Assembly: GCA_014843695.1 (NCBI GenBank)
Contig: CM026394.1
Coordinates: 36,658,738-36,722,737 of the forward strand
Length of the DNA: 64,000 nucleotides
Source: Archivesica marissinica
Taxonomy: Eukaryota > Mollusca > Bivalvia > Venerida > Vesicomyidae
Direction: 5' to 3'
Shown piece after piece: positions 42,490 through 53,421 of this stretch. The position numbers and the translations under genes are program-made. A model generated the notes under the pieces. That model had not been told where the DNA came from, searched no databases, and was given only the letters and a program-made list of their open reading frames with translations. The stretch's first letter is position 1; the number at the start of each line of letters is the position of its first letter.

Positions 42490-43129
42490 AACACTATGAT
42501 ATGAGCCTCATTTAAGTATGCTATAGAGGGGGATCGAACAAGACAAACATTTCCATTTGATCATTTCTTTTATTCCAGTTGGCTAATAATTTTACAGAGA
42601 TCTGATAAAATACATCCGTGTTCTATCTTCAACAGTCTATATTTCAGCATGTTGCTAACTGTCTAACACTATTAAATAGACCCCACCTATCCGCACAACC
42701 TCTTCCCCGTCTAACCCTAATAAAATTAACAGTCGCTCCCTTAAAATAGTCGTTCTTCGGTTATTTAAGATGATATATTTTAAATACATTTGCTCATAAT
42801 ATGAACAACAACAACAACAACAACAACAACGAGGTCTACACGTATGAGAGGCCGACTTTAGTAATACCATACTACCAATAAACGTTAAGGTTCAGTATCA
42901 CCACAGGATGTGATTTAGAACCTGCTCTTCCAGTATGAGAGGTTGACTCCACCTCTTGTGTAACAGGGTTCTAATCGATTACTCATGCCTCTGAAATATG
43001 TGAATAAAATAAACGTGCGTTAACAAAATACATGTTTCTGCATTATATTGTCCAGATTAGAGCATATAATTAAACACTAGGTAAACATGGTTAGAACTAT
43101 ATAGCAACACAAGTCTAGTGGTTTGTCTT
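42490..43129. other. Intergenic, small repeats only
   Basis: Contains a SINE 1 scrap at about 42698-42735 (CCGTCTAACCCTAATAAAAT) and (CAA)n at about 42805-42830. No gene seen. Confidence 0.5.
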
Positions 43130-43840
43130 CCAATGCGAGACAATGGTCAGCTACTGCCACATGACTACTTTTTATAGAGGAACATTCATCATAATTGGAT
43201 TCCTCTGTGTGTATCGTTGTTTCCTGTCTGATAATCAACTTTTATAGAGGAAAATTCATCATAATTGGATTCCTCTGTGTTTATCGTTGTTTCCTGTCTG
43301 ATAATCAACTTTTATAGAGGAAAATTCATCATAATTGGATTCCTCTGTGTTTATCGTTGTTTCCTGTCTGATAATCAACTTTTATAGAGGAAAATTCATC
43401 ATAATTGGATTCCTCTGTGTTTATCGTTGTTTCCTGTCTGATAATCAACTTTTATAGAGGAAAATTCATCATAATTGGATTCCTCTGTGTTTATCGTTGT
43501 TTCCTGTCTGATAATGAACTTTTATAGAGGAAAATTCATCATAATTGGATTCCTCTGTGTTTATCGTTGTTTCCTGTCTGATAATCAACTGACATCCGTT
43601 TTGCCATCTTTTAATTATTAAAATTATTAAATCTCGACAAACTTTAATATCCAATGGATACTGTAACACATTGTTATAAAATAAGTAACAGGATTTTGAT
43701 GCAATCGTATTTATAATACATCAACATCTGATAAGGGAACAACAGTAAAAACAAAGGATTCCAACTAAAGGGACCAATGAACATTTCGGTATAGATCAGA
43801 TTTTATCCCCCAAGAATTTGATTAGATTAATTTGCTGTAT
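43130..43840 (+). repeat. Repeat R, copy 4, carrying the 70-bp array
   Basis: Left part GGTCAGCTACTGCCACATGA and right part AAATCTCGACAAACTTTAAT ... AACAGTAAAAACAAAGGATT match the copy at 14215. Between them the TTATCGTTGTTTCCT piece is amplified. Confidence 0.75.
43166..43600. repeat. 70-bp minisatellite inside repeat R, about 6 copies
   Basis: Unit ACTTTTATAGAGGAAAATTC ... AATTGGATTCCTCTGTGTTT ... CGTTGTTTCCTGTCTGATAA. Copies are almost identical, so the expansion looks recent. Confidence 0.93.
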
Positions 43841-44003
43841 ATAACTATATATAATACTAATTATAACATGACTCGACAATTTTATCTCTATACGCAAAGA
43901 AGGAAAGTACCATGTTTAGATCTGCATTAAAATTTTACTAGCCTGTGTGTGGTTTTGTGATGTCCTTTACGTATTCTAAATAATAACATAAACTAATTTT
44001 GCA

Positions 44004-44166
44004 CTTAAGGTGCGAAATGCCCGGAGTTCGAGCATTTAAATGCCACATGTCTCTTCTCTCTCCCTCGTGGCGATGGATTCCATCAGGAATGAGATCTTGA
44101 GAGTGATAAACATACCTTGTAAGAACTTGTTTCGCAATCGAGCTAAATATAAATGTGTATAAACTA
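44004..44166 (+). mobile_element. SINE family 3, worn head
   Basis: GTGCGAAATGCCCGGAGTTC (head end), TCTCTCCCTCGTGGCGATGG, TTTCGCAATCGAGC. Confidence 0.88.
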
Positions 44167-46311
44167 ATTGTGCACTTAGGCATGGCATTGGAATTCCACA
44201 TTGCCTCTTCCCTATCCCTCATTGCCTCTTCCCTATCCCTCATTGCCTCTTCCCGCCTCTTCCCTATCCCTCATTGCCTCTTCCCTACCCCTCATTGCCT
44301 CTTCCCTATCCCTCATTGCATCTTCCCTATCCCTCATTGCCTCTTCCCTATCCCTCATTGCCTCTTCCCTATCCCTCATTTCCTCTTCCCCCCTCATTTC
44401 TCATTGCCTCTTCCCTATCCCTCATTGCCTCTTCCCTATCCCTCATTGCCCTCATCCCTCTCCCTATCCCTCATTTCCTCTTCCCTACCCCACATTGCCT
44501 CTTCCCTATCCCTCATTGCCTCTTCCATATCCCTCATTGCCTCTTCCATATCCAACATTTCCTCTTCCCTACCCCTCATGGCCTCTTCCCTATCCCTCAT
44601 TGCCTCTTCCCTATCCCTCATTGCCTCTTCCCTATCCCGCATTGCCTTTTCCCTATCCCTCATTGCCTCCTCCCTACACCCACATTGCCTCTTCCCTATC
44701 CCTCATTGCCTCATTCCCCATACATTGCCTCTCCCTATCCCTCATGGCCTCTTCCCTATCCCTCATTTCCTCTTCCCTATCCCTCCCTACCCTCATTCCT
44801 TCCATATCCCACATATCCTCTTCCCTACCCCTCATGGGCCTCTTCCCTACCCCTCATTTCCTCTTCCCTACCCCACATTGCCTCTTCCCTATCCCTCATT
44901 TCCTCTTCCCTACCCCACATTGCCTCTTACCTACCCCTCATGGCCTCTTCCCTACCTCATCTCTCTTCCTATCCCTCATTCCCTTCCATATGCCTCATTG
45001 CCTCTCCCTTCCCATTCCTCATTGCCTCTTCCCATCCCTCATTGCCTCTTCCCTATCCCTCATTGCCTTCCCTATCCCTCATTGCCTCTTCCCTACCCCA
45101 CATTGCCTCTTCCTATCCCTCATTGCCTTCATATCCCTCATTGCCTCTTCCCTACCCACATTGCCTCTTCCCTATCCTCATGGCCTCTTCCATATCCCTC
45201 ATTGCCATTGCCTACCCCACATTGCCTTTCCCTACCCCTGATGGCTCTTCCTACCCCTCATTCCCTCTTCACTATCCCTCATTGCCTCTTCCCTATCCCT
45301 CATTGCCTCTTCCATATCCCTCATTGCCTCTTCCCTACCCCTCATGACCTCTTCCCTACCCGTCATGTCCTCTTCACTATCCCTCATTGCCTCTTCCCTA
45401 CCCCTCATTGCCTCTTCCCTATCCCTCATTGCCTCTTCCCTACCCTCATGGCCTCTTCGCTACCCCTCATTCCCTCTTCACTATCCCTCATGGCCTCTTC
45501 CCTATCCCTCATTACCTCTTCCTACCCCACATTGCCTCTTCTCTATCCCTCATTGCCTCTTCTCTATCCCTATTGCCTATTTCCCTCATTGCCTCTTCCC
45601 TATCCCTCATTGCCTCTTCCCTTACCCTCATTGCCTCTTCCCTACCCTCATATCCTCTTCCTACCCCTCATCCTCTTCCCTACCCCTCATGGCCTCTTCC
45701 CTACCCTCATGCCTCTTCCCTATCCCTATCCTCTTCCCTACCCACATTGCCTCTTCCCTACCCACATGGCCTCTTCCCTACCCCTCATTTCCTCTCACTA
45801 TCCTCATGCCTCTTCCCTATCCTCATGCCTCTTCCATATCCTCATTGCCTCTTCCCTACCCTCATGGCCTCTTCCCTCATCATTTCCTCTTCCTATCCCT
45901 CATTGCCTCTTCCCTATCCTCATTGCCTCTTCCATATCCCTCATGCATCTTCCCTATCCCTCATCTCTTCCCTATCCTCATTGCCTCTTCCCTATCCCTC
46001 ATTGCCTCTTCCCATCCTCATGGCCTCTTCCCTATCCCTCATTGCCTCTTCCTATTGTTTTTTTTTTTATTGCCTCTTCCCTACCCCTCATGGCCTCTTC
46101 CCTACCCCACATTGCCTCTTCCCTATCCCTCATTTCCTCTTCCCTATCCTTCATTGCCTCTTCCCTACCCCTCATGGCCTCTTCCCTACCACTCATGGCC
46201 TCTTCCCTACCCCACATTACCTCTTCCCTATCCCTCATTGCCTCTTCCCTATCCCTCATGGCGATGGATTCTATCAGGATTGAGGACTATAGAGTGATTA
46301 ATCTAACGTTG
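44167..46311 (+). mobile_element. SINE family 3 with a 2-kb internal minisatellite
   Basis: The left flank GCACTTAGGCATGGCATTGG ATTCCACATTGCCTCTTCC and the right flank ATGGCGATGGATTCTATCAG ... AGAGTGATTAATCTAAC are the two halves of one SINE 3. The sequence that should be about 20 bp between them has become about 2,050 bp of 21-bp repeats. Confidence 0.9.
44206..46258. repeat. 21-bp minisatellite, about 95 copies
   Basis: Unit ATTGCCTCTTCCCTATCCCT plus C, with variants TACCCC, CATATCC and frequent 1-2-bp deletions. It is derived from the SINE 3 segment ATTGCCTCTTCTCTCTCCCT. Long Leu/Pro/Ser-rich open frames (up to 775 codons) are artefacts. Confidence 0.95.
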
Positions 46312-46536
46312 TTATCTCGCTTCTCACCAATGCAACCCGGGTTCGATCCTCGGACCGGGAAGTATGTGATATGGCACGGTGGTAGCCAGATCGGAACAGG
46401 TAGGTTTTCTCTGGGTACTCAGGTTTCCTCCCAAACGAATGACCACATATACGCTTTCATCCGCGCCAACGAGAGTGGTTAATATAAGTTGTTAGAACTT
46501 GCTTCGCAATCATTGTAAAATAAATAAAGTTTAAAC
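46312..46536 (+). mobile_element. SINE family 4
   Basis: CGCTTCTCACCAATGCAACC, B box GGTTCGATCCT, GAAGTATGTGATATGG, GGTTTCCTCCCAAACGAATG, then tail AACGAGAGTGGTTAATATAA with CTTGCTTCGCAATCATTG. The A box is lost where it joins the preceding SINE 3. Confidence 0.92.
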
Positions 46537-46559
46537 TTTAACATAACGGTTGTAAACTA

Positions 46560-46710
46560 CACTCTCTATATTCGAATAAAACATGGCTTGTCGTTCTGAG
46601 CGCCGGAATTAACCACTTAGACCGACAGCCTGTATGGTTATTTCCTACTCATCGGAACTTCAAACCATGCTCTATTCGCCAATAAATAACTGAAAGACAA
46701 ATATTAACTC
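46560..46710 (-). repeat. Repeat S, copy 2
   Basis: Reverse-complement homologue of 18765-18945: AATAAAACATGGCTTGTCGT, CTGAGCGCCGGAATTAACC, CGCCAATAAATAACTGAAAG. Confidence 0.72.
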
Positions 46711-46855
46711 TTAAATAGCCTATAGAATATTTGTTCGTTTCATATTTGCTAGCCACTGCTGAAAATATTGTTTTCAACGTTCATCTGGTGTAACATAGTT
46801 CCACCATAAACGTAAACCAACACGTCTTATTTTGAAAAAGTGCTTTATGATAAAT

Positions 46856-47040
46856 TTAGTTTATACAAATTTATTTCAGCTCGATTGCGAAACAAGTTCT
46901 TATAACTTATATTAATCACTATCGAGACCTCATTCCTGATGGAATCCATCGCCACGAGGGAGAGAGAAGAATGTGGAATTTAAATGCCTTGCCTAAGGGC
47001 ACAATCGTAACGGCTCCAGCGGGGCTCGAACTCCGGAACG
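46856..47040 (-). mobile_element. SINE family 3, nearly complete
   Basis: Plus view: TTTCAGCTCGATTGCGAAAC tail, TGATGGAATCCATCGCCACG, GCCTAAGGGCACAATCG, CAGCGGGGCTCGAACTCCGG (B box). The A box is missing. Confidence 0.92.
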
Positions 47041-47263
47041 GCTCTATGATAAATCACGATGATATATACTGACACCATAAAATACTGTGCACTTTTATAT
47101 TAAGAGTTACTTTTTCGTTACAAATTTAGAATTATGGAATTTACTATCATGAGTGAAGAAAGTAATTCTTCACACAATGCACTAATTTGCCTAATATTTA
47201 AGGGCGTAGACGTCCAAATGTGCCTATATTGTTTTCTAAAAGGATATCAATTGTACCTCTGGT

Positions 47264-47297
47264 AAGTGTCTGCCTGCCTGCCTGTCTGCCTGCCTTG

Positions 47298-47369
<72 letters not shown>

Positions 47370-47370
47370 C

Positions 47371-47457
<87 letters not shown>

Positions 47458-47470
47458 TGCCTGCCTGCCT
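47264..47470. repeat. (CTGC)n microsatellite
   Basis: Nearly pure CCTG repeats, the complement of the motif at 16164. Adjacent frames are artefacts. Confidence 0.97.
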
Positions 47471-47761
47471 GTGTCTATGTGTCTATGGGTCTCCATGTCT
47501 GTCTCTGTCTGTCTGTGTGTATGTCTGTCTCTGTCTGTGTGTTATCTCTCTCTCCTCTCTCTCTCTCCTCTCTCTTCTCCTCTCTCCTCTCCTCTCTCTC
47601 TCTCTCTCTCCCTTTCTCTCCTCTCTCTCTCCTCTCTCTCTTCTCTCCTCTCTCTCTCCTCTCTCCTTTCCTCTCTCCTCTCTCCTCCTCCTCCTCTCTC
47701 TCTCCCCTCTCCTCTCTCTCCTCTCTCTCTCTCTCCCCTCTCTCCTCTCTCTCTCTCTCAG
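47471..47761. repeat. CT-rich low-complexity tract
   Basis: (TCTG)n passing into TCTCTCC repeats, almost pure polypyrimidine on the plus strand. Confidence 0.95.
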
Positions 47762-47972
47762 TATGACTGTAAACCTAGGAATAAAACTTACCTAATTCCC
47801 TGCATGTCTGGTTGCAGGAACACATTCCTTTGGAGCTGGCCTGCTGACAAATTCATGCATACTAGGGTAGACATTCGTACTCGCTTGATTTCATTCAGTT
47901 GAACTGAGGATAAAAAACCGTAAATGTGGTTAGATGTCTCAACTAATCATGTCTGTGTTTAACGTTGCGTTT

Positions 47973-48205
47973 TATTTTGATAAACTTTATTTATTTTACA
48001 ATGATTGCGAAACAAGCTGTAACAACTCATATTAATCACTTTCGTTGGCGCGGATGAAAGCGTACATGTTGCCATTCGTGTGGGAGGAAACCGGAGTACC
48101 CGGAGAAAACCCATCTGTCCGAGCTGGCGACCACCGTACCATCTCACATACTTCCCGGTCCAAGGATCGAACCCGGGTTGCATTGGTGAGAAGCGAAAGT
48201 GCTTA
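47973..48205 (-). mobile_element. SINE family 4, nearly complete
   Basis: Plus view: ACTTTATTTATTTTACAATG tail, ATTGCGAAACAAGCTGTAAC, GGAGGAAACCGGAGTACCCG, AGGATCGAACCCGGGTTG (B box), GGTGAGAAGCG. The 5' end is replaced by unrelated sequence. Confidence 0.92.
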
Positions 48206-48568
48206 TTAATCACACAGCCAAACGTTACTACTGTCCCTAACATATATGTGAAAGAGTTTCTGAACTGTCAAATGAAATTAAAACCTAGTCCTGCATACAA
48301 ACAGGGTCTTGATGATACAGGAATAGGGGGGGGGCTCCTTTTCGTTTTTGTTAGAAAGTGAATGTATTGATCGACACATATTGCATCCAACACTATTCTG
48401 TAAAGCCAATCTGATGGTCTGATGTGTATTTTGTTCCGAAAACGAAGTGTCCTCTCCCAAATAACAATACAACAACCATCTGTGATGCCAAATAAACGGC
48501 TGTATTTTTCTAATCTTTCAAATAACAAATACATGAACATTCTGTGAAGACCTTCCAAAGTTCCAACA
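48206..48568. other. No gene recognised
   Basis: Minus-strand frames of 65-117 codons here lack known motifs and splice support. Confidence 0.35.
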
Positions 48569-48607
48569 TGTATGTATGTATGTATGTATGTATGTATGTA
48601 TGTATGT
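48569..48607. repeat. (TGTA)n microsatellite at SINE 5 3' end
   Basis: About 10 TGTA units. On the minus strand they follow the SINE 5 tail directly, where a retroposon's simple-repeat end is expected. Confidence 0.95.
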
Positions 48608-48803
48608 ACCATTAATGTCAAACCCCTTGCGGGGACCTAGACATGTTTTCCTGGGCATGCTTAGCCGACCATAGCGGTTAACCAGTACTAAGTAATGTGT
48701 GTGAGGTGCCTTGCTCAATGACACTACATACGTGGCCTGACTGAGTATCGAACCCGGACCGTTCGATTCCAAATCCGACGCTCTACCATTGGACCACATG
48801 TGT
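48608..48803 (-). mobile_element. SINE family 5 with a tail matching the local CR1-like LINE
   Basis: Minus strand: A box TGGTCCAATGG, B box GGTTCGATACT, body with GTTAACCGCTATGGTCGGC, tail ACATGTCTAGGTCCCCGCAA then GGGGTTTGACATTAATGG and (TACA)n. The tail differs at about 4 of 38 positions from 25245-25282 at the end of the LINE. Confidence 0.88.
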
Positions 48804-48924
48804 TTGTTCTAAAATATAATTGTACTCTCTCAAATATCTCTCTACAATTAATTTATGCGAATCCGATGTCTATTTGTTCCAAAAACTAATACAATTCACC
48901 TTATATCCAAGAAAAAACAACTAC

Positions 48925-48955
48925 AGCACGCACGCGCGCGCACGCACGCACGCGC

Positions 48956-49019
<64 letters not shown>

Positions 49020-49056
49020 CCGCCCGCACGCACGCACGCACGCACGCACACACGCA
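48925..49056. repeat. (GCAC)n microsatellite
   Basis: ACGCACGC repeats with CGCG variants; it lies just downstream (minus sense) of the peroxidase exon. Ala/Arg/Thr/His frames here are artefacts. Confidence 0.97.
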
Positions 49057-49085
49057 CTCAAAGGAATATACAAAATACAACACAC

Positions 49086-49264
49086 CATTATTAAACCCAA
49101 TCCAAGGTGTATGCTGATCTCTCCGCTCAAAGAAAAATCGATCTCCATCACGCAGGCGTTTAAACTGCAGAGCTGCAATGCATTGTCCCGTAGGGCCCAT
49201 CAAGCTGCCCGGGGATCGCCTCTCACTGAGGAAACCTGTAAATAGGTCAATGTCATCCGGGCAT
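49086..49264 (-). CDS. Animal haem peroxidase exon (partial gene)
   Basis: Minus strand, after acceptor GGTTTGTTTTCAG, encodes PDDIDLFTGFLSERRSPGSL, MGPTGQCIAALQFKRLRDGD and RFFFERRDQHTPW. This closely matches the C-terminal part of the animal haem peroxidase domain (peroxidasin/thyroid-peroxidase type), whose pattern is DDIDLF.GGL.E....G..GPT..CI...QF..L..GDRF. Such enzymes use peroxide to oxidise halides or tyrosines, usually outside the cell or on its surface. The donor is probably AATG|GTGTGT at 49086 but is weak. No other peroxidase exon was found in the window, so this may be part of a gene with very long introns or an isolated fragment. The frame itself is intact. Confidence 0.8.
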
Positions 49265-49479
49265 CTGAAAACAAACCATAAATGATTTGATGTCCCATTG
49301 TTCATGTTATATAATTATGGATGCTAATTGTGTAGGCTATAAACATTGTTATGAAATGTTCAATGCTGAATAAACTATTCGTATTAGTTAAGGGAGTTGC
49401 AACTAAAGAAAGCACACCCAGCAATGATACAGGCTTCATACGGTTAGGGCCATCGAGGTATAATAAAGACGATAGTACG

Positions 49480-50090
49480 ATGATGATGTCACGATGATGA
49501 TGTCATGATGGTACTATGATGATGTCATGATGGTACGATGATGATGTCATGATGGTATGATGATGATGTCATGATGGTACGATGATGATGTCATGATGGT
49601 ACGATGATGATGTCATGATGGTACGATGATGATGATGTCATGATGGTACGATGATGATGTCACGATGATGATGTCATGATGGTACGATGATGATGTCATG
49701 ATGGTACGATGATGATATCATGATGGTACGATGATGATGTCACGATGGTACGATGATGATGTCATGATGGTATGATGATGATGTCATGATGGTACGATGA
49801 TGATGTCATGATGGTACGATGATGATGTCACGATGGTACGATGATGATGTCATGATGGTATGATGATGATGGCACGATGGTACCATGATGATGTCACGAT
49901 GGTACGATGATGATGTCACGATGGTACGATGGATGATGTCACGATGGTACGATGATGATGTCATGATGGTACGATGATGATGTCATGATGGTACGATGAT
50001 GATGTCATGATAGTACGATGATGATGTCACGATGGTACGATGATGATGTCATGATGGTACGATGACGCTGGTACGATGACACTATGACAT
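49480..50090. repeat. 22-bp minisatellite, about 26 copies
   Basis: Unit GATGGTACGATGATGATGTC plus AT. TCATGATGG and TCACGATGG variants alternate; some units have extra or missing GAT. The right end decays into CATCG-rich sequence. Confidence 0.94.
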
Positions 50091-50334
50091 GACGACTCGT
50101 ATCCTTGCCATCGCACCATCGACATCGTATCAATGGCATCGTACCATCGTCATCACCTCGTCGTATCATCAGGACATCGTACCACCACATTCATGTGACG
50201 CATCCGCGGTGTCACAGATGTACACAGTTTATTATAATACAGTAGAGTGTATACACGCGGATCTATGAAGCCAAGTTAACTGTTCAACAAATGTTTGCAA
50301 AACACACTTTTCACAACATAAATTTGTTGGTTCG

Positions 50335-50401
50335 GATGCAAACCCGTTAAGCTCAGTGGTACAACGTATGACTCCACATCTGGAGGTTGGAGATTCGATT
50401 A
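50335..50401 (+). mobile_element. tRNA-like head fragment
   Basis: AGCTCAGTGGTACAACGTAT ... TGGAGATTCGATTA resembles A- and B-box regions of a tRNA or SINE head. It is cut at the B box by the element at 50402. Confidence 0.5.
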
Positions 50402-50914
50402 TTTAAAGCAGCATTACATCGTAATAAAGGATGTTTTATGTAAAATATAAATACTAATATGTGTGTGTTTACAAAAATCGAAATAGTCGCTCAGAAACGA
50501 TAAAATTCCAATAAATTTAAACCGTCCTATACGCGAATTTGTTGATCAACACACGAAATCTAAACACGCACAGCGCGCATGCGTGAAACGTCCCTAAAAG
50601 ACTTAGCTAACAGAGGTATGAATCAACATATCAAGTAATTTAATTATAAAAGACAACGTGGGACAAATGGGGACGATGCATTCTGAATGTAAATAAGTGC
50701 GGGCGATGCGTTCCTGTTGTAAACAAGTGCGTGACCGATCGACTCGGAAAGTCCTACTTTCGGTTTCGAGTTTGTTTTATCGCAAAAAAACACTGTTTAC
50801 CAAATGAACATAAGCATACAAAGTATAATGTTAGAATGTGTAGCAGCATTGCTACCCATACGTAAAAATTGAATTTTTCAAATATCTTTTATTTCATACC
50901 ATGTAATGCTGCTT
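50402..50914. mobile_element. Inverted-repeat element, TIR AAGCAGCATTACAT
   Basis: Ends TTTAAAGCAGCATTACATCG and CCATGTAATGCTGCTTTAAA form an 18-bp inverted repeat. TTAA at both ends might be a target duplication (as in piggyBac-type elements), but TTAA could also belong to the TIR. About 510 bp with no transposase. Confidence 0.75.
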
Positions 50915-51300
50915 TAAAGCAGCATTACATCGTAATAAAGGATGTTTTGGGTAAAATTTAAATACTAATGGGTGTGTGTTTACAAAAATTGAAATAGTCG
51001 CTCAGAAACGATAACATTCCAATAAATTTAAACCGTCGTATACGCGAATTGTTTACAAACACCGAAACGTAAACACGCACTGTTTATCAACAAACCAAAA
51101 TGTAAACACGCACAACGCGCATGCGTGAATTAGCAGATGTAGAAAAGCACGTTGAACATGACAGTTTATGTATGTCCCATTAATGTCAAACCCCTTGCGA
51201 GAATCTATACAACAGTGGTTATGAATCGACATATCAAGTAATTCAATTAAAACAGACAACGTGGGGCAAATGGGGAGGATTTAGAAAGATTTGTCATGTA
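50915..51300. mobile_element. Second, truncated copy of the same element, head to tail
   Basis: Repeats AAAGCAGCATTACATCGTAA ... TCGCTCAGAAACGATAACAT ... CGCGCATGCGTGAA and ends without its right TIR. A scrap of the SINE 5/LINE tail (CCATTAATGTCAAACCCCTT, 51178-51197) lies inside it. Confidence 0.75.
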
Positions 51301-52085
51301 ATGATACACATCGTATCACCATAACCCATGTCATATTTATCTTAAAGGGTAATAATTATTGATATTTAGTACATGTACATTATAATATGTCCAAACCCTG
51401 CTGCAAGCGTACCACCCAATAGTTTCCCCTATATGGCCTAATAAAATCACTGGTCTGAATCATATCATAATTATATAGCCTGGTCCCATACTATGTCTTT
51501 GTATAATATATACTATATATTATCTTTTATTCCTCCATTTCTGAAGAGTTACATACAATCATCAAGAAAGATACAAAAGTACAGAACATAATTATAAACA
51601 CAACTATAGATCAGGTACGAATTAGAATATACAAATAACATAACATACATACGTACAGATAATTAAGAATGAAAAAAAACAATACAATATCATAACCTTG
51701 GCCTAAGATCAAGGAAAGTGTCAATAGTTATTCTCGGGCTTAATAATAAATATACAACCATCTAAAACAACATAAGGATTCACTTTCCAACTAACTTGTT
51801 CAAGACCCTTATCCCACACTCTTACTCTACTAGTCAAACGGATAAGTTGCGAAGCTATCCTGTTTACATTAAGATTTACATATACTATACTAGTAACTAT
51901 ATACATATATACATTATATGTGTCAGCTGATAGCCAGACTCTGGTAATGTAATGTTTTATCTTTGATATTTTACATTGTAAAATATTTATTTGAAATGCT
52001 TGAATTGGAATTGTGTATTTTGTATTGTGAAATTAAGTAGAATGATTTGTACATAATAATATTATGTATGTATTGTATTTTACAG
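51300..52085. other. AT-rich intergenic or intronic DNA
   Basis: A minus frame at 51721-51906 (VWDKGLEQVSWKVNPYVVLD) has coding-like composition but no domain I know. Nothing else supported. Confidence 0.35.
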
Positions 52086-52249
52086 GCTCTTTATATCCAT
52101 ATATAAGGAATACGAAAATACGGAAACAACCAGAGTTTGTTATTTCTATAAACTCCCCGGTCTACACAAAGACATTGAAATTCACCAATGCCGTCGAAGT
52201 ATTATCTACTAAACTGCTAAACGCAAAGTTTGTTGCTATGTTTTATTTT
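52086..52249 (+). CDS. Candidate internal exon, unknown gene
   Basis: Acceptor TATTTTACAG at 52076-52085, open through SLYPYIRNTKIRKQPEFVIS and INSPVYTKTLKFTNAVEVLS, donor TTT|GTAAGA. Enters in phase 1, leaves in phase 0. No family recognised. The next candidate exon (53301) needs a different phase, so if both are real at least one exon between them is unseen. Confidence 0.35.
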
Positions 52250-53300
52250 GTAAGAATTATTTTAGTTTTGAGCACTAACGATGTATCTTATAACTACCAG
52301 TAGTTGTTTAATCATTGTAGCGCGTAAAATCAACACACTATGGTACATGTCAGTGGACAAACTGGACATACCTTTTGTCAAACAATCGTTATAATTTATG
52401 GGGCCCCCCACGGGGTATACAACCAAGACATATTTGAGAAAGAAGACAGTTACTTTATCGCCTATATATGTTCGTAAATACCAAATTGGTTGTGCTTAGA
52501 ATACATTTGATACTCAAAGTAACAATGAATGTATTTGTTTTTACAGTTAATATGCTATTAATTCTAAATTTAATATATACATGCAGGAGACAAGTGTAAA
52601 ATGGTGTTTAGCAATATCAAAGACTGTGCCATAACAAATATTGATACATAATTATTACGAATCATTGCATACATTTCTATTACTGATTCTCATGCATTAA
52701 AGGCTATTCGGACGTTCTTTTGTCGGGGGTGGCGTCAAAACCAGTTTGCTTTTTGGGTGTGTTTTTTTCTGGCAACACATCTACATGTTACTCCACTTAT
52801 CATACACCTTTCTAAAATGGCGAGGGTGGGGGGCATGGTTGACAACCTGTTTCAGGGTTTGTTTAGGGACAGCTGCAAATTACATATTTGTACCTTAACA
52901 GATGGTCTGCTAGTTTTAACAGATGGTCTGCTAGGCATCTGTTGTTCGTTTTGCCAGGAATCTAATTAACACCCATTTCATTTTGTGAGTTTGCCCACAT
53001 GTATGCATGCAATACCCTTTACATGTAATTTGAAAGGTTTTAATAATATGCCATAATGGTGTGAGTTTGCGCCCCACCAGAACCATAGTGATGATGTATG
53101 TAGTGAAGCCGTTTAAATCAACACGGCCTCTTCCTCGTGACAATGTGTTCCATTAAGGGGATGAGGCAGCGAGATCAATTAAACTAATGATGAAATAACT
53201 TGTTTCACAATCAAGCAATTTGAATAAACTAGATAAGATATTAACTATTATATCAGCTAAAATTAAGAATTGTTATGGGTATGTGTCATTCTTGTTGCAG
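52250..53300. other. No gene recognised
   Basis: Contains a worn SINE 3 at 53098-53228 (GTGTTCCATTAAGGGGATGA, CTTGTTTCACAATCAAGC). The rest is unassigned. Confidence 0.4.
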
Positions 53301-53421
53301 AATTAGATCAGAACTGTGTATTATTGAAGACATGTCAGGCATCAGGGTACTGTCGAGTGTCCACAAGATGAACGAGGACGGAAACACCACAATATTGAAT
53401 AACAGAGAGAGCATTCATAAG
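53301..53421 (+). CDS. Candidate internal exon, unknown gene
   Basis: Acceptor CATTCTTGTTGCAG, donor AAG|GTAACT (strong). In the open frame it encodes about 40 residues: IRSELCIIEDMSGIRVLSSV then HKMNEDGNTTILNNRESIHK. No domain recognised; support comes from splice signals and composition only. Confidence 0.4.

Noticed and set aside
44155..46482. 775-codon Leu/Pro/Ser-rich frame
   Set aside because: It lies over a 21-bp expansion inside a SINE and ends in SINE 4 sequence.
47220..47902. Cys/Leu/Pro-rich and Ser/Leu-rich frames
   Set aside because: They come from (CTGC)n and CT-rich simple sequence.
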